A stretch of DNA of 62,768 nucleotides from Arsukibacterium perlucidum DSM 18276 (GTDB lineage: Bacteria > Pseudomonadota > Gammaproteobacteria > Enterobacterales > Alteromonadaceae). The position numbers were made by a program, and so were the translations under genes. The notes below the pieces were generated by a model. It did no database searches and was not told the DNA's origin. It worked only from the letters and a program-made list of their open reading frames with translations. The number at the start of each line of letters is the position of its first letter. The stretch's first letter is position 1. The DNA lies in the NCBI RefSeq assembly GCF_000382165.1, contig NZ_KB907724.1:1-62768 (forward strand). Direction: 5' to 3'. Positions 48,405 through 57,056 of this stretch are shown here, piece by piece.

Positions 48405-48890
48405 ATGAAATACCAAACAGCATTACTGGCAATATTCTTATTGGCGTTAACAGGTTGCCAGCAAGGCCAGGCAGCAAATGAAGAGCGGTTAGCGCCCGAG
48501 CCGTTAGTGGAGGCCATCGATCCGGTAAAAGACCCGATTGCCGCCGTAAAAGCGAAGGAGAAGCAAATGAGTTTAACAGCAGATCAAGATGTCGAGGCCT
48601 TAAGACGCGAAGCACTGGCGTTAATTGGTGACGCCAGCGCCGATGATAACAGGCAGTGCCGGGTAACAGGTTTTGGCCATAAACCTTGTGGTGGGCCGGC
48701 CCGATATATTGCCTATTCCACCAAAGACGGTAATGAAGCAGAGATTCTGGCAAAAATTGCGGCCTACAATGCTGCAGCCGAAGCAGAAAATATGCGGCTG
48801 GGCCGGATGTCAGATTGCGCCGTGGTGCCTAAACCTGCCGTAGAGTTGTCGGGTGGCCAGTGTAAACTGGTAGATAGCCTTAGTTACTAA
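48405..48890 (+). CDS. Small conserved lipoprotein
   Basis: 161 residues from the ATG at 48405 (AAGGAAAG upstream). Lipobox LTGC gives Cys18. The C-terminal half has a Cys-rich conserved-looking block: CRVTGFGHKPCGGPARYIAYSTKDG, then LGRMSDCAVVPKP and GGQCKLVD, giving four cysteines that may form two disulfides. The central part is acidic and helical. Similar short lipoproteins occur in Shewanella- and Rheinheimera-like genomes as hypotheticals. Function unknown. Confidence 0.75.
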   Translation: MKYQTALLAIFLLALTGCQQGQAANEERLAPEPLVEAIDPVKDPIAAVKAKEKQMSLTADQDVEALRREALALIGDASADDNRQCRVTGFGHKPCGGPARYIAYSTKDGNEAEILAKIAAYNAAAEAENMRLGRMSDCAVVPKPAVELSGGQCKLVDSLSY

Positions 48891-48918
48891 TAGCCAACAG
48901 TAAACAGCACGGAGCAGT

Positions 48919-49683
48919 ATGGCAGGTACAGTAGAACATTTTACTGCTATTTATCAGCGGGCTTGTCAGCGTAAAGGCGGTGATACTGCGCTTAAGGCGT
49001 TAACCAGCAAGCCGCTGGCGCCTGCAACACTGGCACAGTTGCCTGATAACCAGCTACTGGCAGAGCTGACTAAAAAAGTATTTCAGTCAGGTTTTGTCTG
49101 GCGGGTAGTGCGACAGAAGTGGCCGGGTTTTTGCGAGCTGTTTTTCGATTTTGATATTGAAAAAGTGTTGCTGCTCAGCGATGAAATGCTGGAGAAAAAA
49201 GCGGCCGACCCACGGATTATCCGCAACTTAAGTAAAGTATTTACCATTCGCGATAATGCCCTGATGATTTTCAATGTCCAGCAACAAGAAGTCCAGCAAC
49301 AAGAAGTCCAGCAGCAAGAAGCACAGCAGCAAGAAGTTCAGCAAGAGCAGCAAAGCTTTGCCCGCTTTATTGCCGACTGGCCCACTGACAATATTATTGG
49401 CTTGTGGGCTTACTTAAAAAAGCATGGCGCCAGACTGGGGGGGAACACCGGCCCCTATGCGCTGCGGGCTATTGGCAAAGATACCTTTCTGCTTACTCAG
49501 GATATTGAAGCTTACTTGCGGGCCTATGGTGTATTTGATGGCGGTATTAACAGCCAGCGCAGCCTGAAGCAAATTCAGCAACAATTTAATCTGTGGCAGC
49601 AGCAATCAGGGTTAAGTTTGCAGGAAATCAGTCAGATAGTGGCGCTGAGTTGTGGCGAAAATTATCTGGGTATGCAGCGTTGA
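48919..49683 (+). CDS. Tag-family DNA-3-methyladenine glycosylase-like protein with Gln/Glu repeat
   Basis: 254 residues. Core segments [43 protein letters not shown] and [28 protein letters not shown] match the COG2818 Tag branch of helix-hairpin-helix glycosylases, which remove alkylated adenine. A low-complexity tract of about 26 residues (VQQQE units, about 120-145) interrupts the domain between two helices. It is encoded by tandem 15-bp repeats (49276-49350) and is probably length-variable and surface-exposed. The stop overlaps the rsmJ start (TGATG). Confidence 0.82.
   Translation: MAGTVEHFTAIYQRACQRKGGDTALKALTSKPLAPATLAQLPDNQLLAELTKKVFQSGFVWRVVRQKWPGFCELFFDFDIEKVLLLSDEMLEKKAADPRIIRNLSKVFTIRDNALMIFNVQQQEVQQQEVQQQEAQQQEVQQEQQSFARFIADWPTDNIIGLWAYLKKHGARLGGNTGPYALRAIGKDTFLLTQDIEAYLRAYGVFDGGINSQRSLKQIQQQFNLWQQQSGLSLQEISQIVALSCGENYLGMQR
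49276..49350 (+). repeat. 15-bp tandem repeat inside the glycosylase gene
   Basis: Five units starting at 49276, 49291, 49306, 49321 and 49336. The first two are identical (GTCCAGCAACAAGAA), and the others differ by one to five bases. The unit encodes VQQQE or a variant. Unit length is a multiple of three, so copy changes keep the frame. Confidence 0.9.
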
Positions 49684-50435
49684 TGTCCTCTATTCCGCTG
49701 CTGCTAAACGCTGAGTTAAGCGCCAATTACGGCCAGCAGCTGCAACAGCAATTTGGGCTGAGTACAGTAACAGAGCCGGTTGGCTGGTACCTGAGTATGC
49801 AACAGGGGGCGCTGGTGCTGCTGAACACTACTTTGGCAAAACAGGGCGCTATTCTGGTTGATTTTGCCAGTGGCGCCAGCAGCTACCGGCGTCAGCACGG
49901 TGGTGGTAAAAGCGAAGCTATTGCCAAAGCGGTTGGTCTGAACAAAAGACCCAATTTAACAGTGCTGGATGCCACTGCCGGGCTGGGCCGGGATGCCTTT
50001 GTTTTAGCCAGCCTGGGCGCAACGGTAACGCTGGTAGAACGCAATCCGGTTGTCGCGGCTTTACTGGCAGATGGCTTGCGCCGTGCAGCTACTGAGTCGC
50101 ACTTGAACAAAGTTGCAGCACGAATGCAGCTGCTGCATTGCCCGGCATTGCAGGCGTTAACCAGCAGCCCGGTGGTTGATGTGGTATTTTTAGATCCGAT
50201 GTTTCCGGCCCGGGAAAAATCGGCGCAGGTTAAAAAAGAAATGCGTGCCTTTCATGACGTGGTAGGCAGTGATGACGATGCCGATAGCTTACTGGCACCG
50301 GCGCTGCAGCTGGCGCAAAAGCGGGTAGTGGTGAAACGGCCCGGCTATGCGCAGTGGTTGGCAGGCCGGGCGCCGACTATGAGCGTTACCGGCAAGAACA
50401 ACCGGTTCGATGTTTATGTTAATGCCGCTTTCTAA
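49683..50435 (+). CDS. rsmJ: 16S rRNA m2G1516 methyltransferase RsmJ
   Basis: 250 residues from the ATG at 49683, whose A overlaps the preceding TGA; the longer frame from 49593 lies inside the glycosylase gene. SAM-binding [19 protein letters not shown], acidic loop VTLVERNP and catalytic-type [21 protein letters not shown] are the RsmJ signatures. It methylates N2 of G1516 in 16S rRNA. Proximity to prlC is the usual context. Confidence 0.95.
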   Translation: MSSIPLLLNAELSANYGQQLQQQFGLSTVTEPVGWYLSMQQGALVLLNTTLAKQGAILVDFASGASSYRRQHGGGKSEAIAKAVGLNKRPNLTVLDATAGLGRDAFVLASLGATVTLVERNPVVAALLADGLRRAATESHLNKVAARMQLLHCPALQALTSSPVVDVVFLDPMFPAREKSAQVKKEMRAFHDVVGSDDDADSLLAPALQLAQKRVVVKRPGYAQWLAGRAPTMSVTGKNNRFDVYVNAAF

Positions 50436-50485
50436 CAAGATAATCGAATTAATAATTTTAAAAAGCAAACTCAGGGGAAATACCA

Positions 50486-50959
50486 ATGATTAAAACAGGC
50501 GATAAATTACCAGAAGTCAGTTTCTCGCAACTGACTAAAGAGGGCGTAATGAACCCGACCACCAGCCAGATTTTTGCTAATAAAAAAGTACTGATGTTTG
50601 CGGTACCTGGTGCCTTTACCCCAACCTGCTCTGCCGCCCATTTGCCCGGTTATATTGCGCTGGCCGACCAGATTAAGGCGAAAGGTGTTGATACCATTAT
50701 CTGCACGGCAGTAAACGACGCTTTTGTGATGAGTGCCTGGGGTAAAAGCCAGAACGCAGAGGAGATTGTGTTTTTAGCCGATGGCGGTGCAGCGTTTCAT
50801 AAAGCAGTTGGCCTGACCATGGAAACCGGCGATTTTGGCGGGGTGCGCTCGCAGCGTTATGCCATGCTGGTGGAAAACGGTGTAGTGACCAAACTGAATG
50901 TGGAAGCACCGAAAACTTTTGAAGTCAGCAAAGCCGAAGTGATGTTAGCGGCGCTGTAA
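50486..50959 (+). CDS. Peroxiredoxin, Prx5/AhpE-like
   Basis: 157 residues. Peroxidatic Cys48 in PGAFTPTCS, with the Prx5-type ICTAVNDAFVMSAWG and GDFGGVRSQRYAMLVENG segments. It reduces peroxides in the cytosol using thiol donors (glutathione/glutaredoxin or thioredoxin in relatives). A second Cys in TIICTAV might resolve the sulfenate. The last two thirds are duplicated, in damaged form, at 52533-52850. Terminator hairpin at 50973-51008. Confidence 0.95.
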   Translation: MIKTGDKLPEVSFSQLTKEGVMNPTTSQIFANKKVLMFAVPGAFTPTCSAAHLPGYIALADQIKAKGVDTIICTAVNDAFVMSAWGKSQNAEEIVFLADGGAAFHKAVGLTMETGDFGGVRSQRYAMLVENGVVTKLNVEAPKTFEVSKAEVMLAAL

Positions 50960-50972
50960 AGAATTTTACGCG

Positions 50973-51008
50973 AGCTGGACTTTAAATAGGAAAATTCCAG
51001 CTTTTTTC
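50973..51008 (+). terminator. Terminator after the peroxiredoxin gene
   Basis: AGCTGGA (50973-50979) pairs with TCCAGCT (50996-51002), extended by TTT/AAA pairs inside, followed by TTTTTT. Confidence 0.85.
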
Positions 51009-51168
51009 ACTCAGAAACTCAAAAGTCGTTGCTCTCACCAAAGTTTTTCTTATTCGAGCGGATTTGGCAAATATCAACCGTGATCAATCAACTTATTTTC
51101 CTATCCCTATTTTTCTTACAAAACACTGACATTAATTTGATTTTAAAAGGATATTCTTGATCTGCTGT

Positions 51169-51195
51169 TGAGTTTAAATGAGTTTAAATGAGTTT
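51169..51195 (+). repeat. Short tandem repeat GAGTTTAAAT
   Basis: Two adjacent copies of GAGTTTAAAT (51170-51179, 51180-51189) plus a partial third, in the AT-rich gap before the secreted-protein gene. Confidence 0.7.
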
Positions 51196-51257
51196 TTGTT
51201 AGCTTTCCTGAGCCCTTCGTGGGTAATTAAGACGATTAATTTTTAATAAGGTAAATA

Positions 51258-52151
51258 ATGAAAACTCTATCAAAAAAAGCATTTTTGTTCGGCGCCGTAG
51301 CCTTAGGAATAGCGGCAAGTTCTTCAGCGAGCGAGCTTAACAGTGTTGGAGTAATAACGGATTTTAAAAGTGGTTTCGGTTATAACTTCGAGCTGCCTAT
51401 GAACTGCGCACTGTTGGCAGGTAACAATAATTCAGGCTTGATCGTTGCTGGAGGGTACCAAAATAGGACGATAAAACGCATAGAATCCTACGCGACTGGC
51501 AATTTGTTGGATATAAGGGATCCAGGCTTTCCTGTAAAGTTTTTAACAGGTGAGAACAGATACGGTCCAATAGTTGTTGCAGATGATGGTTACACAATAA
51601 AGTATATGGATTCATACTCAAACAACACTTGGAAGTCAATACCAACACCACCTTTTAAGGTTGAAGGTATTGCGGGAAATAACCAAACTGGAATTGTAAT
51701 ATTTAATGATGGTGAAATTGCTTACCTAAGCAGCTATAGTGGATCGTGGGTTAAGAAAAGGCTGTTTGATGACTCTACTTCGCCACTATATGGTGAAATA
51801 TCTTCAATATCTGGTAATAATACAGCTGGAATTTGGATTGTTAGACAGAATGGCTATGTGTATAAATTAAACAAGTATTCAGCAGTTATGGAGTGGGTAA
51901 GTTTTGGGAATGCAGACTATCCTTTTTATGGTGCTGAGGACGTTAGATATGCTGGTTATCCCTCAAATGGTTTAGTAATGATGCCTTATAGTTCAACCGG
52001 GTTTGATTTTTACAGCCATTATGGGCTGCAAGGTGACAGGTTCCGAAAGCTGAAGGGTGGTCCCTATGGCAGGGTGGAAAGTGGGGCAATGAATTTAGTC
52101 GGCGATCCAAGCGATGGAGTTGCAGTGTGTACTGACTCAGGTGTGTACTAG
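51258..52151 (+). CDS. Secreted repeat protein, AT-rich, propeller-like, unknown
   Basis: 297 residues with a clear signal peptide (cleavage after SSSASE, about residue 27). The mature part has six related segments spaced about 40-50 residues apart, each with a Gly-Asn turn followed by G-hydrophobic strands: LLAGNNNSGLIV, FLTGENRYGPIV, GIAGNNQTGIVI, SISGNNTAGIWI, YAGYPSNGLVMM, LVGDPSDGVAV. Aromatic Tyr/Ser-rich strands lie between. This suggests a six-bladed beta-propeller. No enzyme motif is visible. Base composition is markedly more AT-rich than its neighbours, and it lies between an intact and a broken peroxiredoxin copy, so recent acquisition is likely. Confidence 0.7.
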   Translation: MKTLSKKAFLFGAVALGIAASSSASELNSVGVITDFKSGFGYNFELPMNCALLAGNNNSGLIVAGGYQNRTIKRIESYATGNLLDIRDPGFPVKFLTGENRYGPIVVADDGYTIKYMDSYSNNTWKSIPTPPFKVEGIAGNNQTGIVIFNDGEIAYLSSYSGSWVKKRLFDDSTSPLYGEISSISGNNTAGIWIVRQNGYVYKLNKYSAVMEWVSFGNADYPFYGAEDVRYAGYPSNGLVMMPYSSTGFDFYSHYGLQGDRFRKLKGGPYGRVESGAMNLVGDPSDGVAVCTDSGVY

Positions 52152-52532
52152 TTAAGAACTAAAGCATAGTGGCCAAGTAAATTTGGCCGCTATAGCCACT
52201 GCAAAAATTGAGTAAAACAAATATATTGTCATATAGTTAAGTTTCACCCGATAATAAAAAATTTCTTCTGATTAAAATCTTTTATTTTTGTTGTGCCTGT
52301 TCAAGTCCTATAGTCAGCAGAGGCCAGAGAAAATTTTGGCATTGGAACAACTTTGCTTAAAGTAAAGCCGATCAAGTAAGGCATTAGTTTTTAAAATAAG
52401 CTTGTCCCAGCGTTTTAGCAATATCTTTATGCTTACTTTGCTAACGCTATTAAACAATAAAGTTAACGAGCGAAAAGTCGTTTGTCCCCGAGCGCATCAC
52501 ATCACTTTGGACAGCGAGCGTAATTTACAATC
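52152..52532. other. AT-rich intergenic region, no gene seen
   Basis: About 380 bases with short A/T runs and no frame with a ribosome site and protein-like content. It separates the propeller gene from the broken peroxiredoxin copy and probably belongs to the inserted segment. Confidence 0.6.
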
Positions 52533-52850
52533 TTACTGGCACTGGCAGACCAGATAAAAACCAAATGGGTGTATTCCGTTATTTGTATTGCGGTAAATGA
52601 TGCTATTGTTATAAGCGTCTGGGGCAAAATCCAGAATTCCGAGGAAATTGTGTTTTTAGCCGATGGCGGTGCAGCCTTTCATAAAGCCGTTGGCCTGACC
52701 ATGGAAACCGGCGATTTTGGCGGTGTTCGCTCGCAGCGCTACGCCATGCTGGTGGAAAATGGTGTGGTAACCCAGCTTAATGTTGAAGCGCCGAAAACCT
52801 TTGAAGTCAGCAAAGCCGAAGTAATGTTAGCGGCACATATAATATGTTAA
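52533..52850 (+). pseudogene. 5'-truncated peroxiredoxin copy
   Basis: Translation from 52533 (no start) gives ALADQIKTKWV..., matching residues from about 57 to the end of the intact Prx at 50486-50959. The first 50 codons, including the peroxidatic Cys48, are missing. The 3' 190 bases are about 90 percent identical with mostly synonymous changes; the 5' part is more diverged (AVNDAIVISVWGKIQNSEE). The C-terminus is altered to AAHIIC. It cannot be an active peroxiredoxin. A GTG at 52569 could start a fragment, but no ribosome site is evident. Confidence 0.85.
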
Positions 52851-52903
52851 AGCGTGATCAGTTGCTGATAGTCACTAATTACACTGCTTGAAGAGATTTT
52901 GGT

Positions 52904-53788
52904 ATGTCAGTTTTATCGACGCTAAAGCGTCACTTGCAGCGCAAGTTTAAATCGTTAAGTGGCATCCCGCTACAATATACAGCATCGTCGGTATTGGCTA
53001 AGCAATGGTCCCGGCGGGCAAAGTTAAATCAGCGTAGTCATAATCTGGCGGGTGAGCTGATAGTAAATCTAACCTCATATCCACCACGTTTTGAGACGTT
53101 GCATCTAACCTTGAAATCTTTGTTGCTGCAACAAGTCGCAGCTGACAAAGTGGTATTGTGGCTATATCAGCCTGATTACCAGCAGCTGCCAGCAGACGTT
53201 TTAGCGCTTGAGCAGCAAGGGTTAACTATCAATTTGGTAGATCAGGATATAAAGTCTTACAAAAAGCTTATTCCTGCGTTGCAAGACTACCCTGATGCCT
53301 ACCACGTCACTGCTGACGATGATATTTATTATCGTAATGACTGGCTGGCCGAGTTACTGGCCGGTTACCAGGGGGGCGAACGGGAAGTAGTGTGTCTGCG
53401 AGCTCACTATATCACCCTCGATAGCCAGAGTAACTTCCAACCTTACCGGTTCTGGCAGGCAAAAACTGAACAACGCGGGCCGGATAATCGCTTATTTTTT
53501 ACCAGTGGCGCCGGTGCATTGTTCCCGCCAGGTGCATTGCACCCTGATGCAACTGATGCCGACAAATTTTGCCGTTTATCTCCGCATGGCGATGATATCT
53601 GGTTGTACTGGATGGCGACATTAAATGGTTGCGCTATCCATCGTACTGGTAGTAATAAAAAGCTGATCGTCTGGAAAAGTAGTAAGGCTGTGACTTTGTG
53701 GCAGCTCAACAAGCAACCCGATAGTGGTAATGACTTTCAAATTAATAACATGGTGCAAGAGTATGGCCAGCCGACGCTGGACAATTAA
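52904..53788 (+). CDS. Putative GT-A-fold glycosyltransferase
   Basis: 294 residues. Begins with a basic region, then LIVNLTSYPPRFETLHLTLKSLL and VVLWLYQPDYQQLP, the first half of a nucleotide-sugar-binding fold. VTADDDIYYRNDWL (about 145-158) has the DxD metal/nucleotide motif. The late SPHGDDIWLYWMATLNG is a plausible acceptor/catalytic region. No membrane segment. It resembles LPS-core-associated glycosyltransferases of the DUF/GT2-like type. It stands next to a convergent GT gene and the kdo transferase, so a role in LPS core or O-unit modification is inferred. Confidence 0.7.
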   Translation: MSVLSTLKRHLQRKFKSLSGIPLQYTASSVLAKQWSRRAKLNQRSHNLAGELIVNLTSYPPRFETLHLTLKSLLLQQVAADKVVLWLYQPDYQQLPADVLALEQQGLTINLVDQDIKSYKKLIPALQDYPDAYHVTADDDIYYRNDWLAELLAGYQGGEREVVCLRAHYITLDSQSNFQPYRFWQAKTEQRGPDNRLFFTSGAGALFPPGALHPDATDADKFCRLSPHGDDIWLYWMATLNGCAIHRTGSNKKLIVWKSSKAVTLWQLNKQPDSGNDFQINNMVQEYGQPTLDN

Positions 53789-53818
53789 ATCCAGCGGGCC
53801 AGCTCTGATGTTGCCAAC

Positions 53819-54745
53819 TTATTTATTAATCAGCGCCGATTTGATCCGGCGAATGGTTTTGCGGATAACCGATACTTTACTGTCTTCTTTATAGCGGCCT
53901 TTTTCAGCGTGGCGAATAAGCAACAGGTTAGGCAGTGCTATTGGCACGCCCTGAGTGCCAAGTAGCCAGCGCACGGCGCGATCTTCGTAAGTTTTGGTCC
54001 AGTGGTATTTCGGTTTCTGATATACCGCTAAGTCATCACAATAGCCACAATTGCGTGCCACTTCACCATGTATTATCTGAATGGCTCCGGTGGCCCGGTC
54101 AAATTTACGCGGTTTAAATTTGCTTTTATCGACTTCCAGCAATGTGGTTTTATCTTTGCCGGCGGAAATCATCGGGTCGGCCTCGGTTAATAGTGGCGTT
54201 ACCAGCAAGGTATCCGGAAACAGTAAAATTTCCTGGCGGCCTTTTAACAGCTGCTGCAGAGCGTCGAGGCAGTTCTCGTGAAACACCATATCGCAGTCGG
54301 CAAACCATACCCAGTCGGCTTTGGTCTCCTTAGCGGCACGATTGCGGCCTATGGCCCGGCGTAACAGTAATGGTGTTGGCAGCGGCTGAAAGTTCCACTC
54401 GACATTCGGTACCGACAGGGTTTGAAAATGTTGCAGTAATTTAGCGGTAGCTTCATCTTGTTCTGAGTAAAACACGGTAAAGCGCACTTGCATGCCTGTT
54501 GGCGGATACTTTACCAGTGAACTTAACTGATAAACAAAGAAGCGGGCATAGTTCCAGCAGTGGGTTACTATTTCCAGCTTGATATTGTCATGTACCACCG
54601 GCAGTTCACTTTTAACCGGCTGGTTTTTAATAAAAGCGCTGGCCGGAAAATAGCCTGAAGCTGCAAAACGCAGTAAAACTTCTTTAATATTATCGAGCAG
54701 GGTCGCTCTCTCGAAGGTAGTGTTGTCTGAATTGACGGTAGGCAT
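53819..54745 (-). CDS. GT2-like glycosyltransferase
   Basis: 308 residues. KLEIVTHCWNYARFFVYQLSSL begins the GT-A domain at about 57; DWVWFADCDMVFHENC contains the DxD motif (DCD), and a downstream LFPDTLLVTP and KTYEDRAVRWLLG complete the fold. The C-terminus is basic (IRKTIRRIKSALINK), consistent with a membrane-surface location. Probably adds a sugar to LPS core, judging from the adjacent WaaA-KdkA gene; sugar unknown. Transcribed divergently from waaA with 180 bp between. Confidence 0.8.
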   Translation of the reverse strand: MPTVNSDNTTFERATLLDNIKEVLLRFAASGYFPASAFIKNQPVKSELPVVHDNIKLEIVTHCWNYARFFVYQLSSLVKYPPTGMQVRFTVFYSEQDEATAKLLQHFQTLSVPNVEWNFQPLPTPLLLRRAIGRNRAAKETKADWVWFADCDMVFHENCLDALQQLLKGRQEILLFPDTLLVTPLLTEADPMISAGKDKTTLLEVDKSKFKPRKFDRATGAIQIIHGEVARNCGYCDDLAVYQKPKYHWTKTYEDRAVRWLLGTQGVPIALPNLLLIRHAEKGRYKEDSKVSVIRKTIRRIKSALINK

Positions 54746-54925
54746 GCACAGCTCCAGCGCGTGGCTTTACTTTGGTTTCTGGTAAGACAAACCGGCTTAA
54801 AAGGCAAAAAGTTTAGCATTAAAGCCAATATCACAACAGATTCTTTTGGTGTAGCCGGCTGATATTTGGCATCATAGCGCATTTCGGCAGCACGGCCTTA
54901 CTGCCGGTTTAAATGGGATTTTACT

Positions 54926-56941
54926 ATGGCTCAGGCGTTAAGCCGTGTGGCATATCAGCTACTGTTATATCTGGGACTGGTGCCTTTATTGGTTTATCTG
55001 GGCTGGCGCGCTATGCGTGACCGCCGCTACGGCCAGCGTCTGGCAGAACGTTTCGGCTGGCTGCCTGCTGGCTGTCAGGCCGGAGGTATAGTGGTGCATG
55101 CAGTCTCTGTTGGTGAAACTATCGCTGCCATCCCATTAATCAAACAATTACAACAGCAATATCCGAATCAGCCCATTACCGTAACCTGCACCACGCCGAC
55201 TGGCAGCGCCACTATTCGCAGCCGGCTGGGTGATAGTGTGCAGCACTGCTATTTGCCCTTTGATTACCCTGGGGCAATCCGGCGCTTTATTAATAATTTA
55301 CAGCCGCAACTTATTGTTATTGTTGAAACGGAGCTGTGGCCTAACCTGCTACAGCAGTGTCATAAGGCAATGATCCCTACGGTATTGGTGAACGCCCGCT
55401 TATCGGCCCGTTCAGCCAAAGGTTACCGCCGCTTTGCCTGGCTTACCCGGCCAGCACTGCAGCAGGTTAGCTTATTGCTGGCGCAGGACAAAGCCAGCGC
55501 CCGGCGCTTTCGGGCGCTTGGCCACAGCCAGGTGCAGCTTTGCGGAAATTTAAAGTTTGAGATGCGGCTGCCGGATAATCTGGATGCTATCAGTGCGGCA
55601 CTGGCACCAGCGCTCAGCGCCCGACTGGTGTGGGTTGCTGGTAGTACTCATGAAGGTGAGGACGAGCAACTGTTAGGGTTGTACCGCCAATTACAGCGCC
55701 AGTTCAGTAACTTACTTCTGGTGCTGGTGCCGCGCCATCCGGAGCGTTTTAATAAGGTGGCAGGCCTGACTACTGAGGCCGGCTTGCAGTTGTGGCGTCG
55801 CAGCGACGGTGGCATGCCCGCCGTGACAACTGAAGTGGCCTTAATTGACAGCATGGGCGAGTTGCTGGCCTGGTATCAGCAGGCCAGCTTGGTGTTTATT
55901 GGTGGTAGTTTAATTAATCGTGGCGGCCACAACCCATTGGAAGCCATTTGTTTTGGCAAGGCCGTGCAAACCGGGCCGCACTACTTTAACTTTGCTGATG
56001 CTTATAACCAGCTGGCGCAACGCCAGGCAGTCAGCGTTGTCCAGAATGTTGCTCAGTTACAGCAAAATACTGCTGCGTTACTGGCCGATACAGTGTTGCG
56101 GCAACAGCAGGGCGAGCGGGCGCGCCGTTTTTACCAATCGCAACAGGGAGCCGTTGCGCGCAGCAGCAAGGCGATAGCAGCTCTGTATGGTGATAGTCTG
56201 CTGAATGTGCAGCGCCACGCTGCCGGCAGCGAATTATATTGGTACCGGTCGGATTGGTTTGACAGCATTAGTGCAGAGCAGTTTGACCCGCTTTGGTGGC
56301 AGCAACAACATGCAGTAACGGGTAGCTCTGCTGGCCGCAATACCGCCTGGTTTGTGCAGCATCGGCAGCAGCAGCTGGTGTTACGTCATTATTATCGTGG
56401 CGGCCTTGCCGGTAAATTGAATAAAGACCGTTTTTTCTATCAGAGCGCATTGTACAGCCGCGCCATGCAGGAGTTCAGCTTATTGCAATGGATGCGTCAG
56501 CAAGGGTTGGCGGTGCCCAAACCAGTAGCGGCACGCTATCAGCAGCATCGCCTGAGTTATCAGGCCGACTTGCTGATTGAGCGGATTAGCGATGCCCGCG
56601 ATCTGGCGACCATATTACATACCGGGCGGGCGCTGACAGATAACGAATGGCAGGCTGTTGGCACGGCGATAGCCCGTTTACACAAAGCCGGCGTAGATCA
56701 CACCGATTTAAACTGCAGGAACATTCTGCTAGACCAAAGCGGCACGGTATGGCTTATCGATTTTGATAAATGCCTGCGCCGGCCAGCTGGCGACTGGCAG
56801 CAACACAATCTGCAACGGTTACTACGCTCATTGCATAAAGAGCAAGCCAAACTTAGCCCCTTTCACTGGCAGCTTGCTGCCTGGCAACATGTGATTAATG
56901 GTTATCAGCAACAAAAAGTGCCGTTAAACCCACATAACTAG
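54926..56941 (+). CDS. waaA: Fusion of Kdo transferase WaaA and Kdo kinase KdkA
   Basis: 671 residues. Residues 1-425 are a full WaaA: N-terminal membrane helix (8-28), HAVSVGETIAAIPLI with catalytic-type Glu64, TCTTPTGSATI, ETELWPNLL and LINRGGHNPLEA. Residues about 427-671 are a complete KdkA: VLRHYYRGGLAGK, ADLLIERISDARDL, and the kinase loop HTDLNCRN (His592, Asp594, Asn599) followed by WLIDFDK. WaaA adds Kdo to lipid A; KdkA phosphorylates Kdo at O-4 in bacteria with one Kdo (Haemophilus, Vibrio). They are usually separate genes. The fusion predicts mono-Kdo, 4-phosphorylated inner core made on one inner-membrane-bound polypeptide. Confidence 0.93.
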   Translation: MAQALSRVAYQLLLYLGLVPLLVYLGWRAMRDRRYGQRLAERFGWLPAGCQAGGIVVHAVSVGETIAAIPLIKQLQQQYPNQPITVTCTTPTGSATIRSRLGDSVQHCYLPFDYPGAIRRFINNLQPQLIVIVETELWPNLLQQCHKAMIPTVLVNARLSARSAKGYRRFAWLTRPALQQVSLLLAQDKASARRFRALGHSQVQLCGNLKFEMRLPDNLDAISAALAPALSARLVWVAGSTHEGEDEQLLGLYRQLQRQFSNLLLVLVPRHPERFNKVAGLTTEAGLQLWRRSDGGMPAVTTEVALIDSMGELLAWYQQASLVFIGGSLINRGGHNPLEAICFGKAVQTGPHYFNFADAYNQLAQRQAVSVVQNVAQLQQNTAALLADTVLRQQQGERARRFYQSQQGAVARSSKAIAALYGDSLLNVQRHAAGSELYWYRSDWFDSISAEQFDPLWWQQQHAVTGSSAGRNTAWFVQHRQQQLVLRHYYRGGLAGKLNKDRFFYQSALYSRAMQEFSLLQWMRQQGLAVPKPVAARYQQHRLSYQADLLIERISDARDLATILHTGRALTDNEWQAVGTAIARLHKAGVDHTDLNCRNILLDQSGTVWLIDFDKCLRRPAGDWQQHNLQRLLRSLHKEQAKLSPFHWQLAAWQHVINGYQQQKVPLNPHN

Positions 56942-57056
56942 CGCTTTGTCGCAGTTTTAGGGGGTCGTTTTACCATTATTTAACGCTTATATAATGGATT
57001 AAGCTGTTGGTGTCTTAGTTGAACTTTGGTATAACTATGACAGCGGAGGGGCATCT

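Noticed and set aside
49276..49350. Regular 15-bp repeats considered as a CRISPR array
   Set aside because: There are no unique spacers; the units are contiguous and in frame within a coding gene.
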